Positions 8,535-18,335 of a stretch of 64,000 bases of DNA are shown piece by piece; the stretch's first letter is position 1; every line of letters begins with the position of its first letter. The stretch is taken from the NCBI RefSeq assembly GCF_026616205.1, contig NZ_JANHGR010000003.1, positions 62,001 to 126,000 on the forward strand, in the 5' to 3' direction. Origin of the DNA: Halolamina litorea. GTDB taxonomy: Archaea > Halobacteriota > Halobacteria > Halobacteriales > Haloferacaceae. The notes beneath the pieces are model-generated. The model worked only from the letters and a program-made list of their open reading frames with translations. It ran no database searches and had not been told where the DNA came from. Position numbers and translations under genes: made by a program.

Positions 8535-8809
8535 TGATGGTCGACTCGGTGATCATCGTGCTGAAGACGATCATCCTCCTGCTCGGCAGCGGGATCACCC
8601 TGATCGCGCTCAGGGCCTACCGCCGCACGGGCGAGCCGGCGCTGCGTGCACTCGCGGTTGGCTTCGGGACGATCACCCTCGGGGCCCTCCTCGCGGGCGT
8701 CGCCAACCAGATCGTCGGCCTCACCCTCAAACAGGGTATCGTGATCAACAGCCTGCTCGCCGCGACCGGGCTCGCGATCATCCTGTACTCGCTCTACGCC
8801 CAGCGGTGA
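8531..8809 (+). CDS. Small three-helix membrane protein, partner of the wHTH
   Basis: The protein has 92 residues with three predicted membrane helices: about 4-24 (SVIIVLKTIILLLGSGITLI), 38-62 and 66-88. A basic loop, RAYRRTGEPALRAL, follows the first helix. It overlaps the regulator by four bases. The homologue at 54826-55113 has the same layout, with FYAYRRSEQAPMIYVS at the matching place. I believe this is a haloarchaeal domain of unknown function; no catalytic residues are seen. Confidence 0.7.
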   Translation: MMMVDSVIIVLKTIILLLGSGITLIALRAYRRTGEPALRALAVGFGTITLGALLAGVANQIVGLTLKQGIVINSLLAATGLAIILYSLYAQR

Positions 8810-8834
8810 GGTCGAACCTGACGTCGTCCCCCGG

Positions 8835-9941
8835 TCAGAGAACCCGGAGGTCACGCGAACTCGTCGTGAGCACGTCGGCACCGTTCTCGTCGACGACCAC
8901 GTCGTCCTCGATCCGAACGCCGCCGAGTCCGCCGACGTAGACACCCGGTTCGACGGTGACCGCGTGACCGACTTCGAGCGTCGCGTCGTTGCCCTCCACG
9001 AGGTACGGTGGTTCGTGCCCCTCGAGGCCGAGACCGTGGCCGACACGGTGGGGGAAGTAGTCGCCGTAGCCCGCGTCCTCGATCACCTCGCGGGCGGCGC
9101 GGTCGATCTCCTGTAGCTCGACGCCGGGGGCGACGCGGTCGCGTGCGGCCGCCGCGGCCGCTTGTACCACGTCGTAAATCTCGCGGAGTTCCTCGTCGGG
9201 GTCGCCGACGGCGACGGTTCGGGTGATGTCGGAGTAGTAGCCCTCGTAGATCACGCCGGCGTCGATCATCACGAGGTCACCCGACTCGACGGCCCGTTCA
9301 CCCGTGTTGGCGTGGGCGTGGGCCGTCCGCTCGCCGCTGGTGACGATCCCGACGGAGAAGCCGTCGGCCTCGCTCTCCATGACGCGCTTGCGGATCTCCG
9401 TCTCGATCCCGGTTTCGGTCATCCCCGGTTCGATCAGGTCGAAGACCTCCCCGAGGACGTCCTCGATGATCCCCGCAGCGGTCCGCATCCGCTCGACCTC
9501 CTCGGGGTCCTTTCTCGCCCGCAGGGTCGAGACGGCGTCCTCGATGTCCACGGCGCCCTCGCCCGACGGCGCGAACACCTCCTGTTCGAGGAGTCGCGTC
9601 GAGCGGAACTCGACGCCGATGGGGTCCGTGACCGTCCGCTCGGCCCGGAGTCGGTCGAACGCCTCCCGCCCCACTTCGACGGGGTCGGTCGCGTCGCCGT
9701 AGGTGAAGCGCTCGGCGTCCGGCAGCGCCTCCTCGATCCGGTCGCCTTCGAGGACCGGGTGGACGACGGCAGGCGGACCGTCGCGGAACAGCACCACGAG
9801 CGTCGGCCGCTCGCTCTTGTGCATGTCCAATCCCGTGAAGTACCGCATCGTCTCCCCCGGGGAGAGCGCGACCGTATCGACGCCGACCGGCAGCTCCTCG
9901 AAGAGGCGGTCGGTGCGACGGGTAGTGATAGCGTTTGCCAT
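8835..9941 (-). CDS. M24 family metallopeptidase (Xaa-Pro aminopeptidase type)
   Basis: The protein has 368 residues with an N-terminal creatinase-like domain (about 1-125) and a C-terminal pita-bread catalytic domain. Metal ligands are visible: Asp residues in VMIDAGVIYEGYYSDITRT, His in HRVGHGLGLEGHE, Glu in VTVEPGVYV, and Glu in VRIEDDVVV. It should remove N-terminal residues next to proline from peptides in the cytoplasm. The start at 9941 is supported by a TTTAAG box (minus strand) at 9965-9970, 27 bases upstream. It stands alone. Confidence 0.88.
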   Translation of the reverse strand: MANAITTRRTDRLFEELPVGVDTVALSPGETMRYFTGLDMHKSERPTLVVLFRDGPPAVVHPVLEGDRIEEALPDAERFTYGDATDPVEVGREAFDRLRAERTVTDPIGVEFRSTRLLEQEVFAPSGEGAVDIEDAVSTLRARKDPEEVERMRTAAGIIEDVLGEVFDLIEPGMTETGIETEIRKRVMESEADGFSVGIVTSGERTAHAHANTGERAVESGDLVMIDAGVIYEGYYSDITRTVAVGDPDEELREIYDVVQAAAAAARDRVAPGVELQEIDRAAREVIEDAGYGDYFPHRVGHGLGLEGHEPPYLVEGNDATLEVGHAVTVEPGVYVGGLGGVRIEDDVVVDENGADVLTTSSRDLRVL

Positions 9942-9964
9942 GGTTCTCGTGACGGGAATATCCG

Positions 9965-9970
9965 CTTAAA
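9965..9970 (-). promoter_or_regulatory. TATA-like box of the M24 peptidase gene
   Basis: TTTAAG on the minus strand is centred 27 bases from the ATG at 9941, as for a leaderless transcript. Confidence 0.5.
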
Positions 9971-10059
9971 GGCCCCGGAAGAGGTGAATCCTGACACCTC
10001 ATCGCCGGACCGGTCCACGCGAACCCGGGTCCACGCCCCGTCGTGACCAGCGTCCGTCC

Positions 10060-10080
10060 GTCGACGACGGCGTCGTCGAC
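10060..10080. repeat. Perfect hairpin before the cupin gene
   Basis: GTCGACGAC (10060-10068) and GTCGTCGAC (10072-10080) form a 9-base stem with a GGC loop. It lies between divergent genes, 57 bases before the cupin start. No T-run follows, so an operator or RNA hairpin is as likely as a terminator. Confidence 0.35.
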
Positions 10081-10136
10081 ACCCTCCGGGCAGCGTCGGA
10101 ATCAAGGTGGCCCACGTGTAACTGGGACTCGAACCC

Positions 10137-10544
10137 ATGGAGATCACTCGAGGCTGTGAAGAACCCACCGTCGACGCCCCGGAGGAAAACTTCACGGGGA
10201 GCGTCCGGTTCGACCCCCTGTTTGACGCCCGGGACGAGGCGCGGGCGATAGGGGCGAGCGTGACCTTCGAACCGGGCGCCCGAACCGCGTGGCACACCCA
10301 CCCGCTCGGCCAGCGACTCGTGGTGACGAGCGGCTGTGGCCTCGTCCAGCGCGAGGGCGGCGAGATCGAGCGCATCCGGCCGGGTGACGTTGTCTGGTTC
10401 CCGCCGGGCGAGAAACACTGGCACGGAGCGACGCCGGACAAGGCGATGACCCACATCGCCATCCAGGAAGAGCAGGACGGTGAGGCCATCACGTGGCTGG
10501 AACACGTCACCGACGAGGAGTACGGCCGGGAGTCCGATCGCTGA
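10137..10544 (+). CDS. Single-domain cupin protein
   Basis: The 135-residue protein is one cupin barrel. Motif 1 is [18 protein letters not shown] (two His plus the Gln/Arg position); motif 2 contains [18 protein letters not shown]. It resembles small cupins often annotated as quercetin-dioxygenase-like or carboxymuconolactone-associated proteins. The metal site looks complete. Substrate is unknown and the flanking genes give no pathway. Confidence 0.8.
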   Translation: MEITRGCEEPTVDAPEENFTGSVRFDPLFDARDEARAIGASVTFEPGARTAWHTHPLGQRLVVTSGCGLVQREGGEIERIRPGDVVWFPPGEKHWHGATPDKAMTHIAIQEEQDGEAITWLEHVTDEEYGRESDR

Positions 10545-10603
10545 CTCGCTCCCGAAAACCGGGGCGGGAGCGAGCCGGGTCGGGGCTCGGGGACCAGAAC
10601 CGC

Positions 10604-10608
10604 TATAT
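10604..10608 (+). promoter_or_regulatory. TATA box of the 50-residue zinc-ribbon gene
   Basis: TATAT is centred 26 bases before the ATG at 10632. It is good support that this very small gene is real. Confidence 0.55.
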
Positions 10609-10631
10609 CCGAACTCCGCTTCCTCCCGAGA

Positions 10632-10784
10632 ATGGAGTGTGAGGAGTGTGGCGTCAGCGACGCCCGCGACACTATCGTGCGGTACGAGACCGGTGACGAG
10701 GAGAAGATCGCCCTCTGTGAGGACTGTCAGGACGCGTACGCCGAAGGTGGACTCGTCGACGTGGTCGAGCCCCTCAACGACTGA
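10632..10784 (+). CDS. 50-residue zinc-ribbon protein
   Basis: This small gene encodes MECEECGVSDARDTIVRYET and continues to a second pair in LCEDCQDAY. Two CxxC knuckles about 30 residues apart make a compact zinc ribbon with an acidic tail (VDVVEPLND). A TATA box at the leaderless distance supports expression. Haloarchaea encode many such small zinc proteins, some with regulatory roles. The partner and target are unknown. Confidence 0.65.
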   Translation: MECEECGVSDARDTIVRYETGDEEKIALCEDCQDAYAEGGLVDVVEPLND

Positions 10785-10932
10785 CCGATACCCGATCCCT
10801 ACTTCCCTCCCCTCTGTTGATTCACCGCGCCAACGGAGCGGCCGCGCCGGGAGGCAGGTAGGCCACCCCGAGAGCGCCACCCCGCCGTAGTCGCCGTCGA
10901 ACAAAGGTCCCGCGTGGCCACCACTGACGGGA

Positions 10933-13503
10933 ATGGACTGGTTCGAGCGCCCGGTGGAGGCGGTCCTCGATGAGCTCGGGACGACCCCAGCCGGGTTGGA
11001 CGCCGAGACGGCCCGGGAGCGTCGCCGCGAGTTCGGGCCGAACGAGATCACGGGCGAGGAGGCCCGAAGCCCGGTTCGCATCCTCCTGAGCCAGTTCACC
11101 AGCGCGCTGATCTGGGTGTTGATCGCCGCCGCGGCGCTGTCGGTCGTCGTCGGCCACGTCGTCGACGCCGCCCTCATCGGGACGATCCTGCTCGTGAACG
11201 GCGTCTTCGGCTTTCTGCAGGAGTACCGGGCCGAGCGCAGCCTCGACGCCCTCCGCGACATGGCGACCCCGACGGTCACCGTTCGCCGGGACGGGGCCGA
11301 ACGGGAGATCGAGGCGACTGCGCTCGTCCCGGGGGACGTGATCCGGCTCGAGCAGGGTGCGGTCGTTCCGGCCGACGCCCGACTGATCGAGGCGGGGAGC
11401 CTCGAAGTGGACGAGTCGGCGCTCACCGGCGAGAGCGCCCCCGTCGGGAAAACGGTCGAGCCGGTATCTCCGGGGACACCGCTGGCGGAACGCTCGAACA
11501 TGGTCTACAAGGGGACGAACGTGAGTCGCGGGAGCGGCCTCGCGGCCGTCGTGGCGACCGGGATGGGGACGGAGGTCGGCTCGATCGCAACCGCGCTCCT
11601 CGGCGCCGAGGACCGACGGACACCGCTGCAACGCGATCTGGACCGGCTCGGCCGGCGACTGGGCGTCGCCGTCGTCGTCCTCTCGGCGATGGTCGTGCCG
11701 CTTCTGTGGCTCGGCGGCGAGGGGCCGGTACTCGCGGCCCTGACGGCGGTCTCGCTGGCCGTCGCCGCCGTCCCGGAGGGGCTGCCGGCGGTCGTCACGC
11801 TGACGCTGGCCCTCGGGGTCAGGCGAATGGCGGCCGAGAACGCCCTCGTCAGGACGCTCCCGGCCGTCGAGGCGCTCGGCGCCGTCGACGTGGTCTGTAC
11901 CGACAAGACCGGCACGCTGACCGAGGGCGAGATGCGCGTCCAGCGGCTGTGGGTCGACGACGAGACCGTCGCCGTGGACGGCGACGCAGGTGACGACGCC
12001 ACCGACGAGCGCGTCGATCGGCTCCTCGAGATCGGTGCACTCTGTAACGACGCCACCGCCGACGACGGGGACCCGACCGAACGGGCACTCGTGGCGGCCG
12101 CCGAACACCGACACGACGTCGAGAAACTTCGGGAGCGACGCCCGCGACGGGACGCGGTCGCGTTCTCCGCCGAACGAAAGCGGATGGCGACGATCCACGA
12201 CGACGTGATCTACGTCAAGGGCGCCCCTGAGGAGGTCCTCTCGCGCTCGACGCGGCTCCTCGGTCCGGATGGAGCCGTTCCTCTCGACCACGACGCGCGA
12301 GAGCGCGTCCACCGGCAGGTGTCGTCGTTCGCCGAGGACGCGCTCCGAGTGCTGGCGTTCGCGTTCAAACGCCCGTCCGACGACAGCGACCCCGAGGAGA
12401 ACCTCGTCTTCGTCGGCCTCCAGGGGCTGATCGACCCGCCACGCGCGGAGGTCGAGGAGGCGATCGCGGAGACCCGACGTGCGGGAATCGGCGTGAAGGT
12501 CATCACCGGCGACAACGCAACGACGGGTCGGGCCGTCGCCGCGCAGGTCGGCGTCGACTCGGCCGTGCTGACCGGCGCGGAGATCGACGCGATGGACGAC
12601 GAAACCCTCCGGGAGCGGGTCGAGTCGGTCGACGTGTACGCCCGCGCGGAGCCGGCCCACAAGGTCCGCATCCTCACCGCCCTGCAGGCGAACGGCCACA
12701 CGGTCGCGATGACCGGCGACGGCGTCAACGACGCGCCGGCGCTCAAGAACGCCGACGTGGGGATCGCCATGGGGGTTCGCGGGACGGACGTCGCCAAGCA
12801 GGCGAGCGACATCGTACTCCTCGACGACAACTACGCGACGATCCGGACGGCGATCAAGCGCGGGCGGACCGTCTTCGACAACGTCTGGAAGTTCGTCGCC
12901 TACCTCCTCAGCGCGAACGTCGCCGAGGTCGCCGTCGTCTTCGTGGCATCGCTGTTCGGCTACCTCGTGCTCCCGGCGGTGCAACTGCTCTGGATCAACC
13001 TCCTGACCGACGGACTCCCGGCGCTGGCGCTCGGGACCGACCCCTCGGGGGACGTGATGGATCGTCGTCCCCGTGAACGGGTCCGGGGGATCGTCGACCG
13101 GCCGATGGGCACCCTGATCGCCGGTGCCGGCCTGACCGCGACGGTGCTGATGCTCGGACTGCTGTTCGGCCTGCTCGATGGGGCGCCGGCGGTCACGCCC
13201 TACGTCATGACGATGGTGTTCACCGGCTTCGTCGGGCTGGAGTTCGTCAAACTGTACGTCGTCAGATGGACCCGAGGCACGCCGATGGCCTCGAACCGCT
13301 GGCTCGCGGTGGCGGTGGCGACGTCGTCGCTCCTCCACCTCGCGGTGCTGTACACGCCGATCGGGGCGTACTTCGGGACGGTCCCGCTGACCGCCGCCGA
13401 TTGGACGGTCCTCGCAGGGGTGCTGCTCGCCGGCGCCCCGGCGCTGTTCCTCGTCGGCTGGCTCGTCCGACGCCGGACGGTCAGCCCGGCAGGAAGACGT
13501 TGA
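10933..13503 (+). CDS. Cation-translocating P-type ATPase (P2, calcium type)
   Basis: This 856-residue membrane pump has the P2 layout. An N-terminal cation-ATPase domain comes first, then two helices, then the actuator with the TGES loop ([11 protein letters not shown]). Helix M4 reads [17 protein letters not shown], and the phosphorylation site is [11 protein letters not shown] with Asp324. The hinge motif is [20 protein letters not shown], followed by the C-terminal helices. PEGLP in M4 is typical of Ca or Mn pumps of the PMR1/SERCA class. It would export the ion at the cost of ATP. The ion is inferred from the family. Its 3' end overlaps the convergent VIT1 gene by 23 bases. Confidence 0.92.
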   Translation: MDWFERPVEAVLDELGTTPAGLDAETARERRREFGPNEITGEEARSPVRILLSQFTSALIWVLIAAAALSVVVGHVVDAALIGTILLVNGVFGFLQEYRAERSLDALRDMATPTVTVRRDGAEREIEATALVPGDVIRLEQGAVVPADARLIEAGSLEVDESALTGESAPVGKTVEPVSPGTPLAERSNMVYKGTNVSRGSGLAAVVATGMGTEVGSIATALLGAEDRRTPLQRDLDRLGRRLGVAVVVLSAMVVPLLWLGGEGPVLAALTAVSLAVAAVPEGLPAVVTLTLALGVRRMAAENALVRTLPAVEALGAVDVVCTDKTGTLTEGEMRVQRLWVDDETVAVDGDAGDDATDERVDRLLEIGALCNDATADDGDPTERALVAAAEHRHDVEKLRERRPRRDAVAFSAERKRMATIHDDVIYVKGAPEEVLSRSTRLLGPDGAVPLDHDARERVHRQVSSFAEDALRVLAFAFKRPSDDSDPEENLVFVGLQGLIDPPRAEVEEAIAETRRAGIGVKVITGDNATTGRAVAAQVGVDSAVLTGAEIDAMDDETLRERVESVDVYARAEPAHKVRILTALQANGHTVAMTGDGVNDAPALKNADVGIAMGVRGTDVAKQASDIVLLDDNYATIRTAIKRGRTVFDNVWKFVAYLLSANVAEVAVVFVASLFGYLVLPAVQLLWINLLTDGLPALALGTDPSGDVMDRRPRERVRGIVDRPMGTLIAGAGLTATVLMLGLLFGLLDGAPAVTPYVMTMVFTGFVGLEFVKLYVVRWTRGTPMASNRWLAVAVATSSLLHLAVLYTPIGAYFGTVPLTAADWTVLAGVLLAGAPALFLVGWLVRRRTVSPAGRR

Positions 13504-14062
13504 TGAGCGCGACGACGAGCCCCGCGAGGGCCATCCGCGCTGCCGAGACGTACCACCGCTGGCCCGACACTGACGCCATGTAGGCGCCGAAAACCGCGAG
13601 CACCCCGATACCCAGCGAGACGCCGAGAACGCCGGCCTCGGTCATCGAGAGCGCGGACCCCTCGAAGGCGAAGGGCACGAGCGGGACGGTCACACCGATG
13701 AGTGGACCGAGCCCGCTCGCGGCCGCGTGGACCACCCGAGCCCCCTGCTGGGCGCGCTCAATCCGGGTGTCGTCGAGGTCGGTAAGCATGGCGCGTTCGA
13801 GCCGCCTGATCTCGGCTTTCGTCTCGGCGCGCTCGATCTCCCAGACGCTCCAGACCGCGGAGGTTCCCAACCCGACAGCGGCGCCGAGCCCGATCTTGAT
13901 GACGGTCATGCCGTCCGGGATCCCCGAGAGGACGGCGCCGACGACGACGCCGACGCTGGTGAGGGTCCCGTCGAAGCCGTTGGAGATGAAGTAGCGTCTG
14001 GCGATCGAAAGCGTCTCCTCGTCGTCGAGGACGGCTCGGAGGAGTCGCTGTGCCGAGGCCAT
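13481..14062 (-). CDS. VIT1/CCC1 family membrane transporter
   Basis: The protein has 193 residues. ARRYFISNGFDGTLTSVGV is the typical start of helix 1 in the VIT1/CCC1 family of Fe/Mn transporters. Four to five hydrophobic helices are visible, with the charged cytoplasmic segment EIERAETKAEIRRLERAM between helices 2 and 3. It follows DUF211 directly (TAGATG, no gap), so the two form an operon. It overlaps the 3' end of the P-type ATPase on the other strand. A role in metal export is likely; the metal is not determined. Confidence 0.78.
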   Translation of the reverse strand: MASAQRLLRAVLDDEETLSIARRYFISNGFDGTLTSVGVVVGAVLSGIPDGMTVIKIGLGAAVGLGTSAVWSVWEIERAETKAEIRRLERAMLTDLDDTRIERAQQGARVVHAAASGLGPLIGVTVPLVPFAFEGSALSMTEAGVLGVSLGIGVLAVFGAYMASVSGQRWYVSAARMALAGLVVALINVFLPG

Positions 14063-14353
14063 CTAGCGGTCCTGTGGGGTCCGCCGGTCCTCGGCAACGT
14101 ACTCGCCGCAGGCGACGTGGTCGATCGAGTGGACGGTTCCCCCGAGATCGTCGACGGCCGACTCGACGGCGTTGTAGTCCAGCGCGTCCCCTTCGACGGT
14201 CAACTTGACGTTCTGGACCTCCTTGTCGAGTTCGATGAGCGACGCCGTCGCCGCCGCCACGCTCTCGGCGCCGGAGACGTGGTCGGTGAACTCCAACAGC
14301 GAGGGGTCGTGGGGTTTCAACACGTCGAGGACGATCCGGCGCAGGTCGTTCAT
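14063..14353 (-). CDS. DUF211 family protein
   Basis: The protein has 96 residues and starts MNDLRRIVLDVLKPHDPSLL, a recognisable DUF211 beginning. The family forms small ferredoxin-like oligomers in archaea and is often next to VIT-type transporters, as here. ATG 14353 is chosen because a TATTAAG box lies 30 bases upstream and a GTGTACAC palindrome sits between box and start. Binding of metal or a small ligand is plausible but not shown. Confidence 0.8.
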   Translation of the reverse strand: MNDLRRIVLDVLKPHDPSLLEFTDHVSGAESVAAATASLIELDKEVQNVKLTVEGDALDYNAVESAVDDLGGTVHSIDHVACGEYVAEDRRTPQDR

Positions 14354-14357
14354 GGCT

Positions 14358-14371
14358 ACGTGTGTACACGT
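14358..14371. promoter_or_regulatory. GTGTACAC palindromic operator before DUF211
   Basis: ACGTGTGTACACGT contains the palindrome GTGTACAC and lies between the TATA box (14380-14386) and the ATG at 14353, where a repressor would block initiation. The same GTGTAC core precedes both RHH antitoxin genes. Confidence 0.45.
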
Positions 14372-14538
14372 CAGCGGGCTTAATACTGCGGACGGGGGTG
14401 ACGCTCCTGCCGTCGCGCCTCGCTGGGAGGGATTTCGCCGGGTTACTGATCGGTGAGAGCTTTGACCAGGCATAGATATTAACTCGGCACTCTGAGATCA
14501 CAGATATTATTAGGATTGGTTCCAGTTTTGTTAACAGC

Positions 14539-15567
14539 ATGGTCGATATCTCACGTCGGAGACTACTCCAGAAAGCGGGCGCGACGACCGTTGCTACGGC
14601 AGGGGTCGCCGGCTGTCTCGGTCAAGGGGACGGGTCGCTCGATTCCGTCTCGGTCGCGTACGTCCCGATCTATCCGAACATGCAACACTACGTGATGGAA
14701 CAGGAGGGGTTGTACGAGGACGTCCCGGCGGAGGTCTCGGTGGAACGGTTCAGCTCAGGCCCCAGCGTCGTCAAGGCGTTTGCCAGCGGTGACGTCGACG
14801 TTGCGCTGGTCGGGATCACGCCGGCGATGGTGCTCGCGGACAAAGGCACCGACGCCGGCGTTCTCGCCGCAAACTCGAGGAACGGATTCAAGGTTATGGG
14901 GACGACCGAACTCGTCGAGCGCTACGAAGCGGAAGGGCCAGCCGCGTTCGAGCGCTTCGAGGAGGAGCATGGTCGCAAAGTACGGTTCGGGGCTCCGCCG
15001 GACGGCAGCGTTCCGGACATCCTCCTCCGGTATTGGATCCAAGAGGACCTCGGCGCCGGGGAAATGGAGTCCGTCATCGACAAGTCCAAAGTCCCGCCAG
15101 CGAAGGCAGTTCAAACGATTCAGTCGGGAGACATCGACGCGACGGTCATCCAGGAGCCGTTCGCGACGATTATCGGTCAGGAGGACGGTTTCGGCGAACT
15201 CGCGTGGTCCGGTAACGTCCTCAAGAACCACCCGGTCACGGTCCTGTTCGCCAACCATCGGGTGCTCGATGACAGCGAGGTCGCACAGTCGTTGGTCGAA
15301 CAGCACGTCGCGGCGACCGAGTTCACGGCGGGCTCGCCGGACGCGGCCGCGACCCACGCCGCGTCCGTTATCGGCTCCGGCGTGAGCGAGGAGCTGGCGG
15401 CGGCCGCCATGGAGTCGAAGGCCTCCGACTTCATCTCGGACCCACACGCCATCACCGATCAGGCAGCGAAGATGGGCGAGTTCGTCGCCAACGTCGGCAA
15501 CATCGGCGAACCGATCGCGACGGAGGACCTGTTCGCGTTCGAACCCTACGATGCCAGCAACCGATGA
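14539..15567 (+). CDS. NitT/TauT-type ABC transporter substrate-binding lipoprotein
   Basis: The protein has 342 residues. The N-terminus SRRRLLQKAGATTVATAGVA, followed by GCLG, is a Tat signal with a lipobox, so it is exported folded and lipid-anchored. The mature part (VSVAYVPIYPNMQHYVM, then FASGDVDVALVGITPA) is the periplasmic-binding fold used for nitrate, taurine, sulfonates or thiamine precursors. The start of the next gene overlaps its stop, giving an operon of binding protein, permease and ATPase. The ligand cannot be told from sequence. The AT-rich patches AGATATTA and AGATATTATTAG upstream (near 14474 and 14503) are the likely promoter. Confidence 0.88.
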   Translation: MVDISRRRLLQKAGATTVATAGVAGCLGQGDGSLDSVSVAYVPIYPNMQHYVMEQEGLYEDVPAEVSVERFSSGPSVVKAFASGDVDVALVGITPAMVLADKGTDAGVLAANSRNGFKVMGTTELVERYEAEGPAAFERFEEEHGRKVRFGAPPDGSVPDILLRYWIQEDLGAGEMESVIDKSKVPPAKAVQTIQSGDIDATVIQEPFATIIGQEDGFGELAWSGNVLKNHPVTVLFANHRVLDDSEVAQSLVEQHVAATEFTAGSPDAAATHAASVIGSGVSEELAAAAMESKASDFISDPHAITDQAAKMGEFVANVGNIGEPIATEDLFAFEPYDASNR

Positions 15568-16406
15568 GCACGCAGACCGACACCAGCTCCGACACGGTCG
15601 TCGCCGGCAGCTTCGAGGGAGACCTGCGTCGGTACCTACGCGGGTTGGGCGGGCTCCTCGCCTTCCTCGCCGTCTGGTGGGTCGGCGCGATAACGACACA
15701 GCCGTCGTATCTGGTCCCGAGCCCCCTCGATTCGGCACGGGCGTTCGCCGACTTGTTCACGACTTCGGCCGAGATCGTTGTCCCGGTTCTCGGGTCGAAC
15801 CTAGTGCTGCCGACCGGGCTCGCGCACTTGGCACAGACGTTGTTCCACTACGTGCCCGGACTGCTTCTCGGTGCGGCCTGTGGGATGGGTCTCGGACTGG
15901 CGATGGGCTGGAACGGCGCGCTCGACGACTGGCTGCGACCGCTCGTCCGGGTACTGCGGCTGATCCCGCCACTGGCGTGGGTCGTCTTCGCGATCGTCTG
16001 GTTCGGCATCCATCATACCGGGGCAGCATTCATCGTGTTCGTCGGCGCGTTCTGGATCAACTTCTACGGGGCCTACGGTGGCGTGGAAGGCGTCTCGAGC
16101 GACCTGACCGACGCGGCGTCGACGCTCGGCGTGGAGCGTGACCTCTCGATGCTAAAGCTCGTCGCGCTCCCGAGTGCCGCTCCCCAACTACTGACCGGGT
16201 TCCGGACGAGTATCGGTCGCTGCTGGATGATCGTCGTCGGCGCCGAACTGTTCGGCGCACCCGGCGTCGGCTACGAGATCATCAACGCCTCGAACAACCT
16301 CGCGATGGCGACGAGCGTGGCGTACATGATCCTGATCAGCGTGGCGTTCCTCTGTATGGACGTCGGGTTCCGGCTGCTCGAACGGAGGGTCCTCGCATGG
16401 CGTTGA
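15564..16406 (+). CDS. ABC transporter permease (SsuC/TauC type)
   Basis: The 280-residue integral membrane protein has about six helices. The cytoplasmic EAA loop that docks the ATPase is seen as [20 protein letters not shown]. The region [20 protein letters not shown] is typical of SsuC/TauC/NrtB permeases. It overlaps the genes on both sides by 4 and 10 bases. It forms the transmembrane channel of the importer. Confidence 0.88.
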   Translation: MSTQTDTSSDTVVAGSFEGDLRRYLRGLGGLLAFLAVWWVGAITTQPSYLVPSPLDSARAFADLFTTSAEIVVPVLGSNLVLPTGLAHLAQTLFHYVPGLLLGAACGMGLGLAMGWNGALDDWLRPLVRVLRLIPPLAWVVFAIVWFGIHHTGAAFIVFVGAFWINFYGAYGGVEGVSSDLTDAASTLGVERDLSMLKLVALPSAAPQLLTGFRTSIGRCWMIVVGAELFGAPGVGYEIINASNNLAMATSVAYMILISVAFLCMDVGFRLLERRVLAWR

Positions 16407-17182
16407 GGTCGGACGGACCCGATCGGGACCGACCCGAGAAGATCAGTATCGAGAACGTCAGCCGGTCCTACGAGTCGACCCGAGCGCTCGCCGACGTGTC
16501 GTTCTCGATCGAGGAGGGTGAGTTCTGCTGTGTCGTCGGCCCGTCCGGGTGTGGGAAGACCACGCTGTTGCGGGCGGTCGCCGGGCTCGACGATCCGGAC
16601 GACGGGTCAATACGCGTCGGCGGGGAGCCGGTCACCGGGCCCGGACTGGACAGAGGGATGGTGTTTCAGGAGTACGCGCTGTTCCCTTGGCGGTCGGTCC
16701 GTGGGAACATCCGGTTCGGCCTCGACCGTCCGGCGTGTGACTGTGCGGACTGTGAGGCGCGGGTCCGAGAGTTGATCGACCTCGTCGGCCTCGACGGCTT
16801 CGAGTACGCGTATCCGAAGGAGTTGTCCGGCGGCATGAAACAGCGCGTCGGGATCGCCCGCGCGCTCGCCGTAGATCCCGAGATCCTTCTGATGGACGAA
16901 CCGTTCGGCAGTCTCGACGCCCGGACGCGCGACAGGCTCCACGCCGAACTGCTCGACATCTGGGCCCGAACCGGACAGACCGTGATGTTCGTCACGCACG
17001 ACATCGACGAGGCGGTGATGCTCGCTGATCGGGTGGTCGTCATGGGTACAGACCCGGGAACGGTGCAGGCGACGTTCTCGGTCGACCTGGAGCGTCCCCG
17101 TGAACGGACGACCCGTGAGTTCGTGGACCACGTCGCGCGTATCAGGGCCGAACTCGGCGGTTCGAGCGACAGTACCCAATAG
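16397..17182 (+). CDS. ABC transporter ATP-binding protein (SsuB/TauB type)
   Basis: The protein has 261 residues with all nucleotide-binding motifs: Walker [11 protein letters not shown]-loop [11 protein letters not shown], signature LSGGMKQR, Walker B ILLMDEP, D-loop GSLD and H-loop VTHD. It powers the importer made with the two preceding genes. An oddity is the Cys cluster [10 protein letters not shown] between Q-loop and signature, where family members usually have charged helical residues; together with CC before Walker A this is unusual and might bind metal. Confidence 0.9.
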   Translation: MALRSDGPDRDRPEKISIENVSRSYESTRALADVSFSIEEGEFCCVVGPSGCGKTTLLRAVAGLDDPDDGSIRVGGEPVTGPGLDRGMVFQEYALFPWRSVRGNIRFGLDRPACDCADCEARVRELIDLVGLDGFEYAYPKELSGGMKQRVGIARALAVDPEILLMDEPFGSLDARTRDRLHAELLDIWARTGQTVMFVTHDIDEAVMLADRVVVMGTDPGTVQATFSVDLERPRERTTREFVDHVARIRAELGGSSDSTQ

Positions 17183-17402
17183 TGTCGCTCGCGACGCGGG
17201 GAAAATCAACGGAAAACGAATCGACCCTCCGAAGCGACGGGTCGACCCGTGTGGTAGTTGAGACTCACCCTATCAATGCATACGCTTCCGAGATACAGTA
17301 TCCTAATTTTCAACTGGGTGACTTACTTGTGGGAGAATTTATAAAATACGGCCCCCCCACATCTCGAAGAAATCTACAAAATACAGCGTACTGGACGACG
17401 GG
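17183..17402. other. AT-rich boundary between the ABC operon and the thioesterase
   Basis: The sequence becomes clearly more AT-rich here. It includes an orphan TATA-like ATTTATAAAATA near 17336-17347 and a C7 run. No gene was seen on either strand. It marks the left edge of the low-GC block that runs to about 22.7 kb. Confidence 0.4.
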
Positions 17403-17852
17403 TTACTCCTCGACGTGGTCTGAAAGTTGGCCACCCGTTCCTTGGAGCCATGGCGTGTCCTGTTCCACGTCTCCAGTCTTGTAGACGCCGCGGGCGGTGG
17501 CGACGTGGTTGTCGTCCGCGTCGTTGATATCGATGTTCACGACAGCAACGTTCCCGCCCTCACGGATGACCTCAGCTTTGGCGTAAAGGTCGTCAGTCGC
17601 CGGCGAAAGGTAATCAATCCGTAAATCGACAGTCGGCGTAGGCTGGTGGAACAGCGACATGACAGCTGCCCCACCAACGGTATCGGCTAACGAGCTGGTG
17701 ACGCCGCCGTGTGCGATCTCCCTACCCGGAACTGAAGAAAGCTCGTTGCGCATCTCGACGTTCCCCTCGGCGAGCCCTTGTTCGGCTGTTGTGATGTCGA
17801 TACCGACCAGATTCGCGAATGGCATGTGCGCCAGAATTTCGGTGAGTTCCAT
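17403..17852 (-). CDS. PaaI-type hotdog-fold thioesterase
   Basis: The protein has 149 residues in a hotdog fold. The helix and following glycines read REIAHGGVTSSLADTVGG, the PaaI/YdiI active-site region with the conserved His-Gly-Gly and Asp; LRIDYLSPATDDLYAKAEV is the second strand pair. It should hydrolyse acyl-CoA thioesters in the cytoplasm. ATG 17852 gives MELTEILAHMPFANLVGI, a normal family start. It stands alone inside the AT-rich block. Confidence 0.82.
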   Translation of the reverse strand: MELTEILAHMPFANLVGIDITTAEQGLAEGNVEMRNELSSVPGREIAHGGVTSSLADTVGGAAVMSLFHQPTPTVDLRIDYLSPATDDLYAKAEVIREGGNVAVVNIDINDADDNHVATARGVYKTGDVEQDTPWLQGTGGQLSDHVEE

Positions 17853-18335
17853 ACTGAATCTAAGCGCTGTAACTAGAGAACACGTTGCGTGCGTCGACGG
17901 CACTTGCGGAGTGCGGCGTCGATATCAGGGTACCGGGACAACCCAGTCGATTCGACGTGTCTCGGGTCTCTGCTGCGTTCGATGGGAGAGACCGATAAGC
18001 TGGGTTCGGACGCCCGAGTCCGCGTCCGTACGCGGAACCCGCCACTGCGGGCGTTGTATGCCGCGACCGTAATCGGAATGTCGTCATGAAGAAGCCACGC
18101 CAATTTCTATCACATCGAACCATTCTCGGCGCCGGGTTCGTCCGGAAAGTCGATGACACCGCCGTGTTTTCGTTATTTATCACGGCGTTGAGTACCACTC
18201 GACCGGATATAATTCTCTATTCGGCAAATGCCAACAACAAGGTGTCTGAGGAGATAGTGGGAATCCTCGTCTGCTATCATTTAAGTTTCGATACGACGTT
18301 CCAGCGACGCTTGGAGTCGGATCCGACCCTCAAAA
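17853..18335. other. Intergenic region with a possible gene remnant
   Basis: These 483 bases separate the thioesterase start from the end of the HTH_10 gene. They contain AT-rich patches (TTATTTATC near 18174; ATATAATTC near 18208) and, on the minus strand, a 76-codon open frame described separately. No intact gene is convincing. Confidence 0.4.
17873..18103 (-). pseudogene. Possible degraded reading frame
   Basis: This frame reads HDDIPITVAAYNARSGGFRV and later SRDPRHVESTGLSRYPDIDA, with protein-like composition. It has no ATG, and in-frame stops lie directly upstream. It may be the remainder of a frameshifted gene or simply chance. No family is recognised. Confidence 0.22.

Noticed and set aside
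10822-13338. Very long antisense open frame opposite the P-type ATPase
   Set aside because: It is a mirror of the GC-rich codons of the ATPase. The sense strand carries all catalytic motifs, and the antisense product is low-complexity His/Arg/Asp-rich.
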